From: Aquamicrobium sp.
Lineage (GTDB): Bacteria > Pseudomonadota > Alphaproteobacteria > Rhizobiales > Rhizobiaceae
NCBI RefSeq assembly: GCF_023954335.1
Contig: NZ_JAMLIE010000003.1
Span: forward strand, 62,001 to 126,000
Length of the DNA: 64,000 nucleotides
Direction of reading: 5' to 3'
The translations under genes were made by a program, and so were the position numbers. Below, piece after piece: positions 44,711 through 54,361 of the stretch (its first letter is position 1; each line of letters begins with the position of its first letter). The notes below the pieces were generated by a model, which did no database searches, was not told where the DNA came from, and saw nothing but the letters and a program-made list of their open reading frames with translations.

Positions 44711-45436
44711 ATGCTGATCTTCTCGACTGTCACTCCGCGTTTCAGGTCGCTGGTCGAGAACTGGCTCGCACCCTCCCTCGAACGGCTGGACGCGCTCGAC
44801 CGGCTTGTGGTCATCGTCGATCACGCCGACGCCGCGCGGGGCAACGGAAACTTCCGCACCCCGGGCTTCGACGCCCATGTCGTCAACAAGTTGGCTTTCA
44901 TCGCCGAGCGCGCCGGGCCCGGGAACGCGCCGTTTCTGGTGAGCGATGCGGACATCGTCTATCTCAGGCCCTTCGACGACTTGCTTGCCGCCCTCCTCGA
45001 CGGACAGGACATCCTTCTCGCGCGGGAATATCCGGACGACGCGGAGCACTACAATATCGGCCAGATGGTGATCCGCCCGTCGGCCGAGGTGGCAAGCTTC
45101 TTCCGGCGGATGGCGGCCGATCTGCGCGACGGGCGGACCCAGGCGCGCTACCAGCGCGACCAGCCCGCGAACCAGGACTACATCAACGAGGAATTGCGCC
45201 GGTCGGGCCTGCGCCATGCGCCCCTGCCCGAGACCTTCGCGAATACGGGCCTGCTGCGGTATCTGGGCGGGCCGGAGGCGGCCGCTCTCCATTCCTACCA
45301 TGCCACCGAGACCCATCCCGAAGCCGGCGCCACCAGCCTGGACAGGAAGCACCTGCGGCTCGCCGAGATCGTCTCGCGAAGCGGCGTCGATTTCGGAGGA
45401 CCTCAGGAGTCGGCGGTGAAGCGGGCGCGCCAGTAG
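44711..45436 (+). CDS. Putative nucleotide-diphospho-sugar transferase
   Basis: 241 residues. A DxD motif lies at Asp79-Ala-Asp81 in FLVSDADIVYLRPF, and a substrate loop at QDYINEEL, as in GT77-like transferases. The N-terminus MLIFSTVTPRFRSLVENWLA is the usual start. Its last 34 bases overlap the end of the convergent GlfT2-like gene. Probably adds one sugar of the same surface glycan. Confidence 0.75.
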   Translation: MLIFSTVTPRFRSLVENWLAPSLERLDALDRLVVIVDHADAARGNGNFRTPGFDAHVVNKLAFIAERAGPGNAPFLVSDADIVYLRPFDDLLAALLDGQDILLAREYPDDAEHYNIGQMVIRPSAEVASFFRRMAADLRDGRTQARYQRDQPANQDYINEELRRSGLRHAPLPETFANTGLLRYLGGPEAAALHSYHATETHPEAGATSLDRKHLRLAEIVSRSGVDFGGPQESAVKRARQ

Positions 45437-47184
45437 GCTTCGCTGCGGCACGCGTCGGCCTCGTCCTTGTAGGCCCGGCCGAGCCGGGGCAATTGCCATC
45501 CCAGGGTCAGGGCAAGCCGCAACGCGCGGCCCCACAGCGCGAACATCCTGCGGCGGCTGCGCTTCATGACCAGAATGTCGCGGCCCGCGCCGTAGGCAAC
45601 CCGGTCATGGGCCAGGAGAGACCATTTGGGCATGTCGTCGGCGATCGGCGCGTATGGCAGGCGCTCGCCTCGCTCGCGGCCACGCAGATAGCCGCCCGCG
45701 AGCATCCGGCTGGCGAGCGCCCGCCAGCCCCTCGGCGGGCGCGGCGTGTAGAGACCGTCGAAATCGGCGCCGCTCATCGTCTCGGCGGAGCGGAGCGCGT
45801 TGAGCCGGCCAAGCGTTTCGAGCGGCGGCGGCTCGTGCGCGAAAGCCCGCGGTCCGCGCGCCACCATCTCGATCGCCTCCAGCACCGCCTGCATCGAGGC
45901 GTAGTCCAGCCGCAGCCCGAAATTCACCGCGCCGCGCCGGGCACGGCGAAAGATGCGCCGAGCCGCGCGCCGGTCGCCGTGAAGAAGCGTCAGCGCCAGC
46001 ATCGCCCGCACGGACAGATATTCTGTGGCCGGCGTCCTCTTGCCGTCGAAACCGCCGCTCCAGGCCGCGATGCCGTTCAGGGTGACGACGGGAAAGCCGT
46101 TCGCCACGCCGAAGTCGATGTCGTCTCCGCGCACGAAAAAGGGAAAGGGCAGCGTCCGGACCGCGGCAAGCGGGAAGGCGAAGAACCACCACGCGCCATA
46201 ATTCGCCTCGTCGGCCCCGTCATTCGACGCGACGGCGCCCGCCGTGGCGAGGTCGCGGCCGTTGTGCAGGGCTTCGAGGAACTTGTCGAAACTGCCGCTA
46301 TGCCGGAACACCGCCCCCTTCTCGTGCTGCACGGTCGGCGTTTCCGTATAGAGCATCGCGCCCGACACCGCCGCGCGCGCATCCTTCAGATAGGCGGCGA
46401 GCGCCGCCGTCCTCCAGACGGATTCGGGCTCGCAGTCGGCATCGTCGTCCATGAACAGGACATGCGTGTACCGGCCGCTGTCGCGAGCCTCGAGCAGGCC
46501 GCGCGCAAAACCTCCGGCACCGCCGAGATTGGGGTTGGGGATCAGCGTGACGCGGTCCGATTGCGATGCCTCCAGGCTGCGGCCGTTGTCGACGACGTAA
46601 AGATGGATGTCCGCGCGCGGCGAGCCCGGAATGATCGTCGCGACGAATTTCCCCATCGCCTGCCGGGCGGCGCGCTCGCGCCGGAAGGTGGTGATGACCA
46701 CGGCCACGGCGACGCGTCTCTCCGCCGGCCGGGAGGTGGTCCACGCCATCCGTTCCAGCCGAACGTCGCCGTCCTGCGCCGTGACGCTGACCGACAGCAT
46801 CGCGCCCGGGATCGATCGGATACCCGTCACGACGATCGGCTCGTCGTAAAGGTCGAGCGTGCGAATCTGCTCGGCCACCGGCAGTGCCGCGCCATGGACG
46901 TCGATCGCCGCGATCACGATGCGCGCGCGGCCATTGCCGGTCACCTCCAGACGCACCTCGTCGATGTCGGTGAGCAGGCCCCATTTCCGGTGGCTGAAGG
47001 AGTTGAAGAAGGTGGAGAAGTCGACCGTCGTCCCTGCCGGAACGCGCAACGCGCCCGCGGCATCCGCAAGGCTGACCCCGCCATCCGGCCAGCGCGCATA
47101 GAGGCTGACGCGGTCCGCGGCGCTTTCGTAAGGAAAGACGAAAGTCTGCAGGATTTCGCGAGGCGAGGCGGGACCGCTGCTCAT
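45403..47184 (-). CDS. Galactofuranosyltransferase GlfT2-like
   Basis: 593 residues. An N-terminal beta-sandwich (residues 1-150) precedes a GT2 domain starting AVVITTFRRERAARQAMGKF, with the DDD motif at 246-248 (FMDDDADCEP) and the acceptor block YGAWWFFAFP. This is the layout of mycobacterial GlfT2 and its bacterial relatives, which use UDP-galactofuranose. The glf gene 2.6 kb away supplies that donor. It starts 17 nt downstream of the DUF579-type gene. Confidence 0.85.
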   Translation of the reverse strand: MSSGPASPREILQTFVFPYESAADRVSLYARWPDGGVSLADAAGALRVPAGTTVDFSTFFNSFSHRKWGLLTDIDEVRLEVTGNGRARIVIAAIDVHGAALPVAEQIRTLDLYDEPIVVTGIRSIPGAMLSVSVTAQDGDVRLERMAWTTSRPAERRVAVAVVITTFRRERAARQAMGKFVATIIPGSPRADIHLYVVDNGRSLEASQSDRVTLIPNPNLGGAGGFARGLLEARDSGRYTHVLFMDDDADCEPESVWRTAALAAYLKDARAAVSGAMLYTETPTVQHEKGAVFRHSGSFDKFLEALHNGRDLATAGAVASNDGADEANYGAWWFFAFPLAAVRTLPFPFFVRGDDIDFGVANGFPVVTLNGIAAWSGGFDGKRTPATEYLSVRAMLALTLLHGDRRAARRIFRRARRGAVNFGLRLDYASMQAVLEAIEMVARGPRAFAHEPPPLETLGRLNALRSAETMSGADFDGLYTPRPPRGWRALASRMLAGGYLRGRERGERLPYAPIADDMPKWSLLAHDRVAYGAGRDILVMKRSRRRMFALWGRALRLALTLGWQLPRLGRAYKDEADACRSEAYWRARFTADS

Positions 47185-47200
47185 GGCGTATGGGGGCGGG

Positions 47201-47869
47201 TCAGAACGAGTAACCTCTCAGAATGGCGCGGCCGCGGCGTTCGACGAACATCCGTTCCCTTCCGAGATATTTCGACGTGAACGCATCCTCGACCGGCCGT
47301 TCGCAATCGTGGACGAAAACGCGCGTGCCGGGCCTTGCCAGGCGGGAGGCGGCATAGATGCTCTTCATCCGCCCCGGCGTGGTGTCGTCGAAGCCGGCGG
47401 GCGCATCGACGACGATCACGTCCCAATGCCGGGAAAGCACCTCGTCCGGCAGCTCCATCGCCAGCCTGTCCTCGTCGTCGAGCAGCTCGCGCCACAAACG
47501 CCGCTGCGTCCCGTAATGAACGAGATGCACCTGCGAACGCCGCAGCCGGGCGCGTGTCCGTGCCGCCCATTCGGGATCGTCTTCCAGAAACACGGTACGG
47601 CCGCGGCGGTCGACCTTCTCCCAGAAAACGGAGTCGTGCCCGCATCCGAAGACGAGGAGCGAGCCGCCGCCGCGCGTTTCCTGGACCGCCTCGACGATCG
47701 GACGCAGCTCGTCCACCTCGAGGATGACCCCGGCCAGATCGAGCCGATGGATGCCGAGCTCGCGGGCGAACGCATCGGCCCCGGCCGGCCGCGGAAGGTC
47801 GCGGCGCGGATCGCGGCGCAGGAACAGACGTTTCGGGTGCCGGATCAGGGTTCTGAGGACGCTTCGCAT
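47201..47869 (-). CDS. DUF579-type polysaccharide methyltransferase-like protein
   Basis: 222 residues from the ATG at 47869. It shows LLVFGCGHDSVFWEKVDRRG, VFLEDDPEW, VHLVHYGT, WDVIVVDAPAG, PGRMKSIYAA and FVHDCERPVE, matching the DUF579 family. Plant members are glucuronoxylan 4-O-methyltransferases. The motif order fits a Rossmann methyltransferase acting on a sugar acid. It heads a two-gene operon with the GlfT2-like gene, so it likely methylates the same glycan. Confidence 0.78.
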   Translation of the reverse strand: MRSVLRTLIRHPKRLFLRRDPRRDLPRPAGADAFARELGIHRLDLAGVILEVDELRPIVEAVQETRGGGSLLVFGCGHDSVFWEKVDRRGRTVFLEDDPEWAARTRARLRRSQVHLVHYGTQRRLWRELLDDEDRLAMELPDEVLSRHWDVIVVDAPAGFDDTTPGRMKSIYAASRLARPGTRVFVHDCERPVEDAFTSKYLGRERMFVERRGRAILRGYSF

Positions 47870-47951
47870 GTCCGGATGTGTCTCGGGGCCGGGGCGGCAA
47901 CGCGTAACAATCCGCAAAACACGCGGCGCAGTCAAACCGGAATCGTGCGCC

Positions 47952-49547
47952 TCAGGAAGGACGTTTCCCGCCGGGTGTCCGGTCCCATAATCGGGCTTGG
48001 GAGAGCCCGGAGCGGATCTGGTGCTTCTCGATCTTGCCTGTCGGCGTGCGGGGAAGCTTTTCCATGACATGGATGTAGCGCGGCACCATGAAGCGCGGCA
48101 GCCGCTCCTCGCCATAGCGCGCGAGATCGGCCGGCACGGGAGCCGTTCCCGGCACGGGCTCGACCACGACCAGAACCTCGTCCTCGCCATGGGCGTCCGC
48201 GACGGCGATGGCCGCCACGTCCAGGACGTCGGGATGGTTGCGGTATTCGTTCTCCAGCTCGAAGGACGAGATGTTCTCGCCCCGGCGGCGTATCACGTCC
48301 TTCGCCCGGTCGATGAAGTAGAAATCGCCGTCCGCATCCTGCCGGAACATGTCGCCCGTATGGAACCAGCCGTTGAGCCACGCGGCAGCCGTCGCCGCGG
48401 GGTTGTCGAGATAGCCGTGGCTCATGGCCCAGGGACGGTCGCAGCGCACCACGAGTTGCCCCGCCTGACCCGGAGGCACCTCGCAATCATGCTCGTCGAC
48501 GAGCCGGACGCTGACGCCGCGCCGCGGTTTTCCGCACAGCGCGGATGCGAGCGGGTCCTTGGCCGAGACGAGCGGGACGCAGATCTCTGTCATGTGGTAC
48601 ATCGTGTAGACGTCGACGCCGAAGCGCCCGCCGAAGGGGGCGGCATCCTCGCTGAACGGCAGGATGATGGTCTTGCGCAGGGTCGTCTCGCGCTCGCCGG
48701 GCAGGACGGCCTGCTTCATCAGCAGGCTGGCCATGCCGCTCAGCAGCGTCGCCATGCTCGATCCCGTGCGGTTGACGGCCGGCCAGAAATCCGCGGTCCG
48801 GAACGGGGCCGACAGCGCGATGGAGCCGCCGCGCAGGAGCATCGAATAGACCTGCAGCATGCCGCCGACGTGAAACAGCGGCAGGTTGCACAGATAGCGA
48901 TCCTCACGGTCGAGGAACGAGAACGGCTCGTCGACGACCGTGTGCAGATGGACATAGGAGGACAGGACGCCCTTCGACGGCCCGGTCGTGCCCGAGGTGA
49001 ACATCACCGACTGAAGGTCCCACGGTTTCAGCCCGGGATCGGCGACGGCGTCGCCGCCCCGGGTGCTGAGCAGGTCGTCGAGGACCAGGCACCGCAACCC
49101 CGGCGAGGGCTCCGGCGGGGCGGCTGTCGCGATGACGGTCCTTATCGGCGCGTGGTCGATGGCCTCGAGCTGCGGCAGGAACTCCGGATCGACGACGATG
49201 GCGGCGGCGGAAGCGCCATGGACGAGGCGTTCGAGAAGCGCTCCGTGATACTGATGGTTGATCGGGACGTAGGCCGCCCCGAGATGGTTCAGCGCGAACC
49301 AGACGGTGACGGAGGTCTCCGGCGCCCGCGTCAGGCACAGGACGTTGCTCCCCTTGCCGACGCCGGCGGCGGCGAGGGCGGCGGCCGTCCGGCGCACGCG
49401 CTCCAGCATATCTGCATAGGTCCAGGCCTCCGGCGCACCGTTCTGCCTGTCGACCACGGCGAAGATGCGCTCCGGGATCGTGCGCGCATGGCGTTCGAGG
49501 AGATAGCGCAGCACGCAGTCTTCGGGCGCGGGAACGCCGGCTTCCAT
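47952..49547 (-). CDS. AMP-dependent acyl-CoA synthetase (CaiC-like)
   Basis: 531 residues. The P-loop-like motif is MFTSGTTGPSKGV (from 182). Further adenylation motifs include NGWFHTGDM and FIDRAKDVIRRRGENISSFE, and the C-terminal catalytic Lys lies in TPTGKIEK. It activates a carboxylic acid to its CoA thioester. It lies downstream of a Liv-type binding-protein gene and two enoyl-CoA hydratase genes on the same strand, together with a second ligase. Confidence 0.87.
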   Translation of the reverse strand: MEAGVPAPEDCVLRYLLERHARTIPERIFAVVDRQNGAPEAWTYADMLERVRRTAAALAAAGVGKGSNVLCLTRAPETSVTVWFALNHLGAAYVPINHQYHGALLERLVHGASAAAIVVDPEFLPQLEAIDHAPIRTVIATAAPPEPSPGLRCLVLDDLLSTRGGDAVADPGLKPWDLQSVMFTSGTTGPSKGVLSSYVHLHTVVDEPFSFLDREDRYLCNLPLFHVGGMLQVYSMLLRGGSIALSAPFRTADFWPAVNRTGSSMATLLSGMASLLMKQAVLPGERETTLRKTIILPFSEDAAPFGGRFGVDVYTMYHMTEICVPLVSAKDPLASALCGKPRRGVSVRLVDEHDCEVPPGQAGQLVVRCDRPWAMSHGYLDNPAATAAAWLNGWFHTGDMFRQDADGDFYFIDRAKDVIRRRGENISSFELENEYRNHPDVLDVAAIAVADAHGEDEVLVVVEPVPGTAPVPADLARYGEERLPRFMVPRYIHVMEKLPRTPTGKIEKHQIRSGLSQARLWDRTPGGKRPS

Positions 49548-49645
49548 CCTGTCCTCTTTCTTCGCTGATTGCGGGCCCCGATGGCTTCCACCCGGATCGT
49601 CCGGCAACCGTGCCGGGCCGATCCGGGCGGGTCCCGGGAGGTTTC

Positions 49646-50872
49646 CTATTGCCCGACGTAGGCGCAGCCGCCTTCCTCGATCGGGCGGTAGACGCCGCTG
49701 TCGCCGGGAAGCGTCGCCACGACCCGCAGATAATCGTACTCGTACTTGATTTCCGACGGCTTCTTCACCTCCATCAGATGGAGGTCGTTCAGCACGCGGC
49801 CGTCCTCGCGGATCTTCGAGTTCGCATGGTACATGTCGTTCATCGGCATCTCCCTCATCTTCTCGGCGACGGTCGGGCCGTCGTCGGTACCGGTCGCTTC
49901 CACGGCCTTGAGGTAGTGGAGCATCGCGGCGTAGGCGCCCGCCTGGAAGTGGCTCGGCGGCCGCGGCGCGCCCGCGTCCATGAAGCGCTTGGTGAAGGCG
50001 CGCGTCTCCTCGTTGAGGTCCCAGTAGAACGGGACGACGAAGGAGATGCCCTGCGCCGCCTCCGGCCCGAGCGCGTTGATGTCGATGAAGTCGAGGAGGA
50101 AGCCGACGATAGTCTGCCCGCCGGCCGCGACGCCGAATTCCTGGCTCGCCTTGATCGTGTTGACAAGGTCGCCGCCGGCATTGGCCATCCCGACCGCCTT
50201 GGCGCCGGAGGCCTGCGCCGCCAAGACGTAGGACGAGTAGTCGACGGTGCCCATCGGATGCTTCACGGCCCCGAGGACCGTGCCACCGCTTTCGGCCACC
50301 ACCTCGGTCGCCTGCGATTCCAGCGCATGGCCGAAGGCGTAGTCGGCGGTGATGAAGAACCACGAATCGCGGCCGCTCCGGGTGACGGCCTGAACCGCGC
50401 CCTTGGCGATCGAATAGGTGTCCGCCGAGATATGGATGCCCGTGGGCGAGCATTCCTTGCCGGTGAGCTCGCCCGTCGCCGCGCCGTTGATGAGAAAGAT
50501 CTTGCCGCGTTCGCGCGCGATCGCCTGCATCGCCAGCGCGGCCGACGAGGCCGCTCCGTCCATGATGACGTCGACCTTGCCGACATCGAACATCTCGCGG
50601 ACGATGTTGGCCGCGACATCGGGCTTGTTCTGGTGGTCGACGCCGACGATCTCGATCGGCTTGCCGAGAATCTTGCCGCCGAAGTCCTCGGCGGCGAGCT
50701 TCGCCGCGATCACCGAGCCGGCGCCGCCATAGTCCGAAAACGGCCCCGACTGGTCGTTGACGACCGCGACGCGGATGGCGTCCTCGCCGGCGCTGGCCGT
50801 TGCCGGGGCCAGCCCCGCCATGGCGAGCGCCAAGAGCGCGACCCCTGCATGCAGAGTTCCTGATCTGGTCAT
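49646..50872 (-). CDS. Branched-chain-type ABC transporter substrate-binding protein (LivK-like)
   Basis: 408 residues. The signal peptide (about 1-28) ends in ATASA. The mature protein starts IRVAVVNDQSGPFSDYGGAG, the usual type-1 periplasmic binding fold; Peripla_BP_6 block WFFITADYAFGHALE is present. It would capture an aromatic or branched acid for import. No permease or ATPase genes adjoin it, so it must use a system elsewhere. Confidence 0.87.
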   Translation of the reverse strand: MTRSGTLHAGVALLALAMAGLAPATASAGEDAIRVAVVNDQSGPFSDYGGAGSVIAAKLAAEDFGGKILGKPIEIVGVDHQNKPDVAANIVREMFDVGKVDVIMDGAASSAALAMQAIARERGKIFLINGAATGELTGKECSPTGIHISADTYSIAKGAVQAVTRSGRDSWFFITADYAFGHALESQATEVVAESGGTVLGAVKHPMGTVDYSSYVLAAQASGAKAVGMANAGGDLVNTIKASQEFGVAAGGQTIVGFLLDFIDINALGPEAAQGISFVVPFYWDLNEETRAFTKRFMDAGAPRPPSHFQAGAYAAMLHYLKAVEATGTDDGPTVAEKMREMPMNDMYHANSKIREDGRVLNDLHLMEVKKPSEIKYEYDYLRVVATLPGDSGVYRPIEEGGCAYVGQ

Positions 50873-50985
50873 GTTGCATCCTCCCGTTCGAGTTGTTGAG
50901 ATGCACCGCCTGCCGAATGCATCCTTGCGCTTGCTTTCGCCGCCGGCGATCCCGGCAGCCAGGCTGCGGATGAGCTTCCTCCCGG

Positions 50986-51762
50986 CTATCGCCCGACGAA
51001 GGCCGGCGCGCGCTTTTCCATGAACGCCTGCCGCGCCTCCCGCGTGTCGGCGGCGTCCCTGAGCCTGTAGGTCAGACCCTGCTCGTGCCTGAAGGCGTCG
51101 CGGAACGGCATCTCCTCGACGACCGCATAGGCCTGCTTGGCGTAGTAGAGGGCGAGCGGGCTCTTTTGGGCGAGCTCGCGCGCCAGCGCCATGGCCTCGT
51201 CCATCAGCCTCTCGGCCGGCACGCATGCGTCGATGGCTCCGAGCCGCGCCAGCTCCGGGCCGGAGATGCGGGCCCCGGTGTAGAGGAGCCTGCGGCCTAT
51301 CGAGCCGCTCAGCCCAAGACGGTGCAGCACCGAGCCGCCGCCCGGAATCCCGACATTGATCTCGGGAAGCGAGAACGAGGCGGTTTCCGAGGCGATCATG
51401 ATGTCGCACGCCGCCGCCAGCGAGAAGCCGCCGCCGAGCGCCACGCCGTTGACCGCGGCGATGATCGGCTTGGTGCATTCGCGGACGGAATTGTCCAGCT
51501 CGCGCACCTTGCGCATCATGTCGGTGTAGCGCCCCGGCGTCTGCTCCAGCTCCAGCATCTCCTTGATGTCGGCCCCGGCGCAGAACACCTTTCCGGTCCC
51601 CGTCAGGATGACGACGCGGACATCCTCGCGCTCGCTCATCTCGTCGAAGACGCCGACGAACTCGTCGCGCATCTGAAGGTTCTGGGCGTTGACCGGCGGC
51701 CGGTCGATCCGTACGACCGCGACGGCGTCGGATACCGTAACCTCAAGGTAGTCCCTGCTCAT
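50986..51762 (-). CDS. Enoyl-CoA hydratase/isomerase family protein
   Basis: 258 residues, crotonase fold. Oxyanion-hole blocks are VFCAGADIKEML and NGVALGGGFSLAAACD; LPEINVGIPGGG carries a Glu in the usual catalytic position. It acts on the CoA esters made by the nearby ligases, either as hydratase, isomerase or ring-cleaving variant. Confidence 0.88.
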   Translation of the reverse strand: MSRDYLEVTVSDAVAVVRIDRPPVNAQNLQMRDEFVGVFDEMSEREDVRVVILTGTGKVFCAGADIKEMLELEQTPGRYTDMMRKVRELDNSVRECTKPIIAAVNGVALGGGFSLAAACDIMIASETASFSLPEINVGIPGGGSVLHRLGLSGSIGRRLLYTGARISGPELARLGAIDACVPAERLMDEAMALARELAQKSPLALYYAKQAYAVVEEMPFRDAFRHEQGLTYRLRDAADTREARQAFMEKRAPAFVGR

Positions 51763-51812
51763 TGTTCCGCTCCCGTTGCTTCGCGCCGTCGCCGTCTTTT
51801 CGCCGGCGACGA

Positions 51813-52613
51813 TCACTTCGACTGGAATTTCGGCGGGCGCCGGCCGGTGAAGGCGTTCACCGCTTCCTGATGGTCGTGCTGCTGCTGGTTGATCGTCTCG
51901 TAGGCGACGCCGGCCTCGGTCACGCCGAGCGCGTGGCGGCGCAGCTCGAGATTGGTGGCGGTCTTCGTCCAGCGAATGGCGAGCTGCGATCCGGCAGCCA
52001 GCTCCCGGGCGAGCTCGTCGACCTTGTCGTCCAGCTGGTCGGCCGGCACCACATAGTTGAAAAGGCCCATCTCGTGCGCGGCCTGCGCGGTGAGCATGCG
52101 GCCGGTGAGCAACATTTCCTTGGCGCGATGGTAGCCGACGAGCTGGGGCCACAGGAAGGTGCCGCCGTCACCGGCGACGATCCCCATCTTCACATGCGGG
52201 TCGCCGATCAGCACGTTCTCGGCGGCGACGACGATGTCGCACAGCAGCGCCAGCGACGCGCCGAGGCCGGCGGCCGCGCCGTTCAGGCGGCAGATGATCG
52301 GCTTTTCCAGCTCCAGCAGGCTCGTGGTGATGCGCTTCGCCGGGGCGAGGATCGCCCGCCAGCGGCTGGGGTCGTCGATCATCCCCTGGAACCATCCCAT
52401 GTCGCCGCCGGCGCAGAAGAACTTGCCGGTCCCGGACAGGATGACGACGTCGCTGTCGGGATCGTCGTTGACCTCGTAGAAGACCCGCGACAGCTCGTGA
52501 TGGAGATCATCGTCGACCGCGTTCCTCGTCTCGGGGGAATTGATGGATACGCGCAGAATCCGCCCTTCCCTCGCGAACTCGATCTTCTTGTATCCGGACA
52601 GTAACGCACTCAT
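51813..52613 (-). CDS. Enoyl-CoA hydratase-like protein, second copy
   Basis: 266 residues, crotonase fold: FFCAGGDMGWFQ and LNGAAAGLGASLALLCD form the oxyanion hole. The catalytic Glu positions of true hydratases are not both evident (MGIVAGDGGTFLWP instead), which suggests a different crotonase reaction such as isomerisation or decarboxylation. It shares a strand and short gaps with the first crotonase gene and the ligase gene. Confidence 0.85.
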   Translation of the reverse strand: MSALLSGYKKIEFAREGRILRVSINSPETRNAVDDDLHHELSRVFYEVNDDPDSDVVILSGTGKFFCAGGDMGWFQGMIDDPSRWRAILAPAKRITTSLLELEKPIICRLNGAAAGLGASLALLCDIVVAAENVLIGDPHVKMGIVAGDGGTFLWPQLVGYHRAKEMLLTGRMLTAQAAHEMGLFNYVVPADQLDDKVDELARELAAGSQLAIRWTKTATNLELRRHALGVTEAGVAYETINQQQHDHQEAVNAFTGRRPPKFQSK

Positions 52614-52637
52614 CGTCTTTCCTCTCTTTTGCGATTG

Positions 52638-54248
52638 TCATGCCTTGCGCCGCCACGCCCGGCCCAGTTCGCGCTCGCGATCCCATGCCGCGTGGTTCGG
52701 CCTGTCGCGCAGCTTGTGGCGCTCGACCTCGCGCTTGGTGGTGGAGCGCGGGAAGTCGCCGACGATCTCGAGGAAGCGCGGCACCTTGAAATGGGCCATG
52801 CGCTCCTCGCACCAGCGGACCAGCGCCGCGAAATCGACCGCTGCGCCGGGCTCGACGATGAGGAACGCCTTGACGTCCTCCTCGCCGAGCTCCGAGGGAA
52901 CGCCCACGACCACGGCCTCGACGACGCCGGGGAACCGGGCGACGATGCGCTCTACCTCGTAGGCGGAGATGTTCTCGCCGCGCCGGCGCAGCCAGTGGGC
53001 CTGACGGCCGGTGAAGGTCAGGTCGCCCTCGTCGTCGAGGAAGCCGAGATCGCCGGAATGATACCAGCCGTCCCGCATGCTCTCCGCCGTCCGCTCGGGC
53101 TTGTTGTAGTAGCCGAGCATGAAGGCGTGCGGGACGTTCGAGCGCAGCAGGATCTGCCCGATGACGCCCGCGGGAACGTCCTTGCCCTCGGCATCGACGA
53201 TGCGGATGTCGGCCCATCCCCAGGTCCTGCCGTTGCTGCCCTGCTTGTCGGGGTTCATCCGGTTATGGACCAGGACGGCGCCGCCGACCTCGCTCGACGA
53301 ATAGCAGTTGAGGAACGGAATGCCGTGGCGGCGGCTGAATTCCTGCCAGATTTCCGGCGCGGTCTGCGAGAACACCCCGAGCGAGGCGCGCACGCAGTGG
53401 TTCCTGTCGTCCTTGCCCGGCGGCAGCCGCACCAGCAGCGCGATCATGGTGCCGATGGGATCGATGACCGTCGCGCGCGTTTCCCTGACGCGGCTCCAGA
53501 ACCGCGTGACGCTGAAGGCGGGATCGAGCGTCGTCGAGCAGCCGGCGACGAGCGGGCCGATCAGGCCGCACATCAGCCCGCCGACATGGAACATGGGCAG
53601 GACGGAATAATAGCGGTCCTGCCCGGTCAAGCCGAAGCCGTCGACGACGCGATAGCCGGAACCGATCCAGGCGAAATGCGGCAGAAGCACGCCCTTCGGC
53701 ATGCCGGTGGTGCCGCCGGTATAAAGGATCACCGCCGGGTCCGAGGCCTCGAGGGGAACGACCGGCGGCGGGCCTTCGGAAACGGCGTGGAACAGCGAGG
53801 CGAACGGCAGGAAGCCGTCGACAACGCCCTCGCCCGTGTGAAGCGGCAGTTGCGGAATCCTGACGGCATCGCCCAGCGCCACGACCTTCTCGCGGCAGGC
53901 GTCGTCGACGACGAGCACCGCCGCGTCGGCATCGTTGAGCGTATAGGAGAGATCGTCGCCGATCAGGCCCGAGTTCAGCGGCGCCCAGATCGCGCCGAGC
54001 TTGGCCGCGCCCATCCATGTGAGGAACCCCTCCATGGAGGACGACATGAAGCAGCAGACCCGGTCGCCCTTGCGCACCCCGGCGGCATGAAAGGCGGCGG
54101 CCATCCGGTCGGACAGCCGATCCACCTCGCCGATGGTCAGCCGGCGGCCGGCGATCTCGACATGCATGCTGTCGCCATGGGTCGCCGCGCGTTCGCGCAA
54201 CAGGGCGGGTATCGTCGTCCACGCCGCATGACCCCCAGGAATGCGCAT
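52638..54248 (-). CDS. AMP-dependent acyl-CoA synthetase, second copy
   Basis: 536 residues from the ATG at 54248, which follows a GGAGGAGA site; a GTG 15 nt earlier overlaps that site and is less likely. Motifs: YTGGTTGMPKG (176-186), DGWYHSGDLGFLDDEGDL, and RRGENISAYEVE. The usual catalytic Lys region reads STTKREVERHK, so the Lys is preceded by TT, unlike the PTGK of the first ligase. It is the first gene of the leftward operon facing the MarR gene. Confidence 0.87.
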   Translation of the reverse strand: MRIPGGHAAWTTIPALLRERAATHGDSMHVEIAGRRLTIGEVDRLSDRMAAAFHAAGVRKGDRVCCFMSSSMEGFLTWMGAAKLGAIWAPLNSGLIGDDLSYTLNDADAAVLVVDDACREKVVALGDAVRIPQLPLHTGEGVVDGFLPFASLFHAVSEGPPPVVPLEASDPAVILYTGGTTGMPKGVLLPHFAWIGSGYRVVDGFGLTGQDRYYSVLPMFHVGGLMCGLIGPLVAGCSTTLDPAFSVTRFWSRVRETRATVIDPIGTMIALLVRLPPGKDDRNHCVRASLGVFSQTAPEIWQEFSRRHGIPFLNCYSSSEVGGAVLVHNRMNPDKQGSNGRTWGWADIRIVDAEGKDVPAGVIGQILLRSNVPHAFMLGYYNKPERTAESMRDGWYHSGDLGFLDDEGDLTFTGRQAHWLRRRGENISAYEVERIVARFPGVVEAVVVGVPSELGEEDVKAFLIVEPGAAVDFAALVRWCEERMAHFKVPRFLEIVGDFPRSTTKREVERHKLRDRPNHAAWDRERELGRAWRRKA

Positions 54249-54273
54249 GCCTGTCTCCTCCACAGCATCGCAA

Positions 54274-54295
54274 TTTCATATCATTTTAAATGAAA
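54274..54295 (+). promoter_or_regulatory. Candidate MarR operator between ligase and marR-type genes
   Basis: TTTCAT (54274-54279) and ATGAAA (54290-54295) form an inverted repeat with an AT-rich 10-nt centre in the 113-bp divergent gap. A single operator there could control both the ligase operon and the regulator. Confidence 0.5.
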
Positions 54296-54361
54296 CGATT
54301 TGCCACTGTCAAGGCGTATTCGTTTTCCTGTAGGATGACGGGATCACGAACGGGACAGGGG

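Noticed and set aside
50873..50906. Extended start of the acyl-CoA ligase frame up to 50906
   Set aside because: The upstream part reads through the binding-protein gene in the wrong frame; the ligase homology starts at the ATG at 49547.
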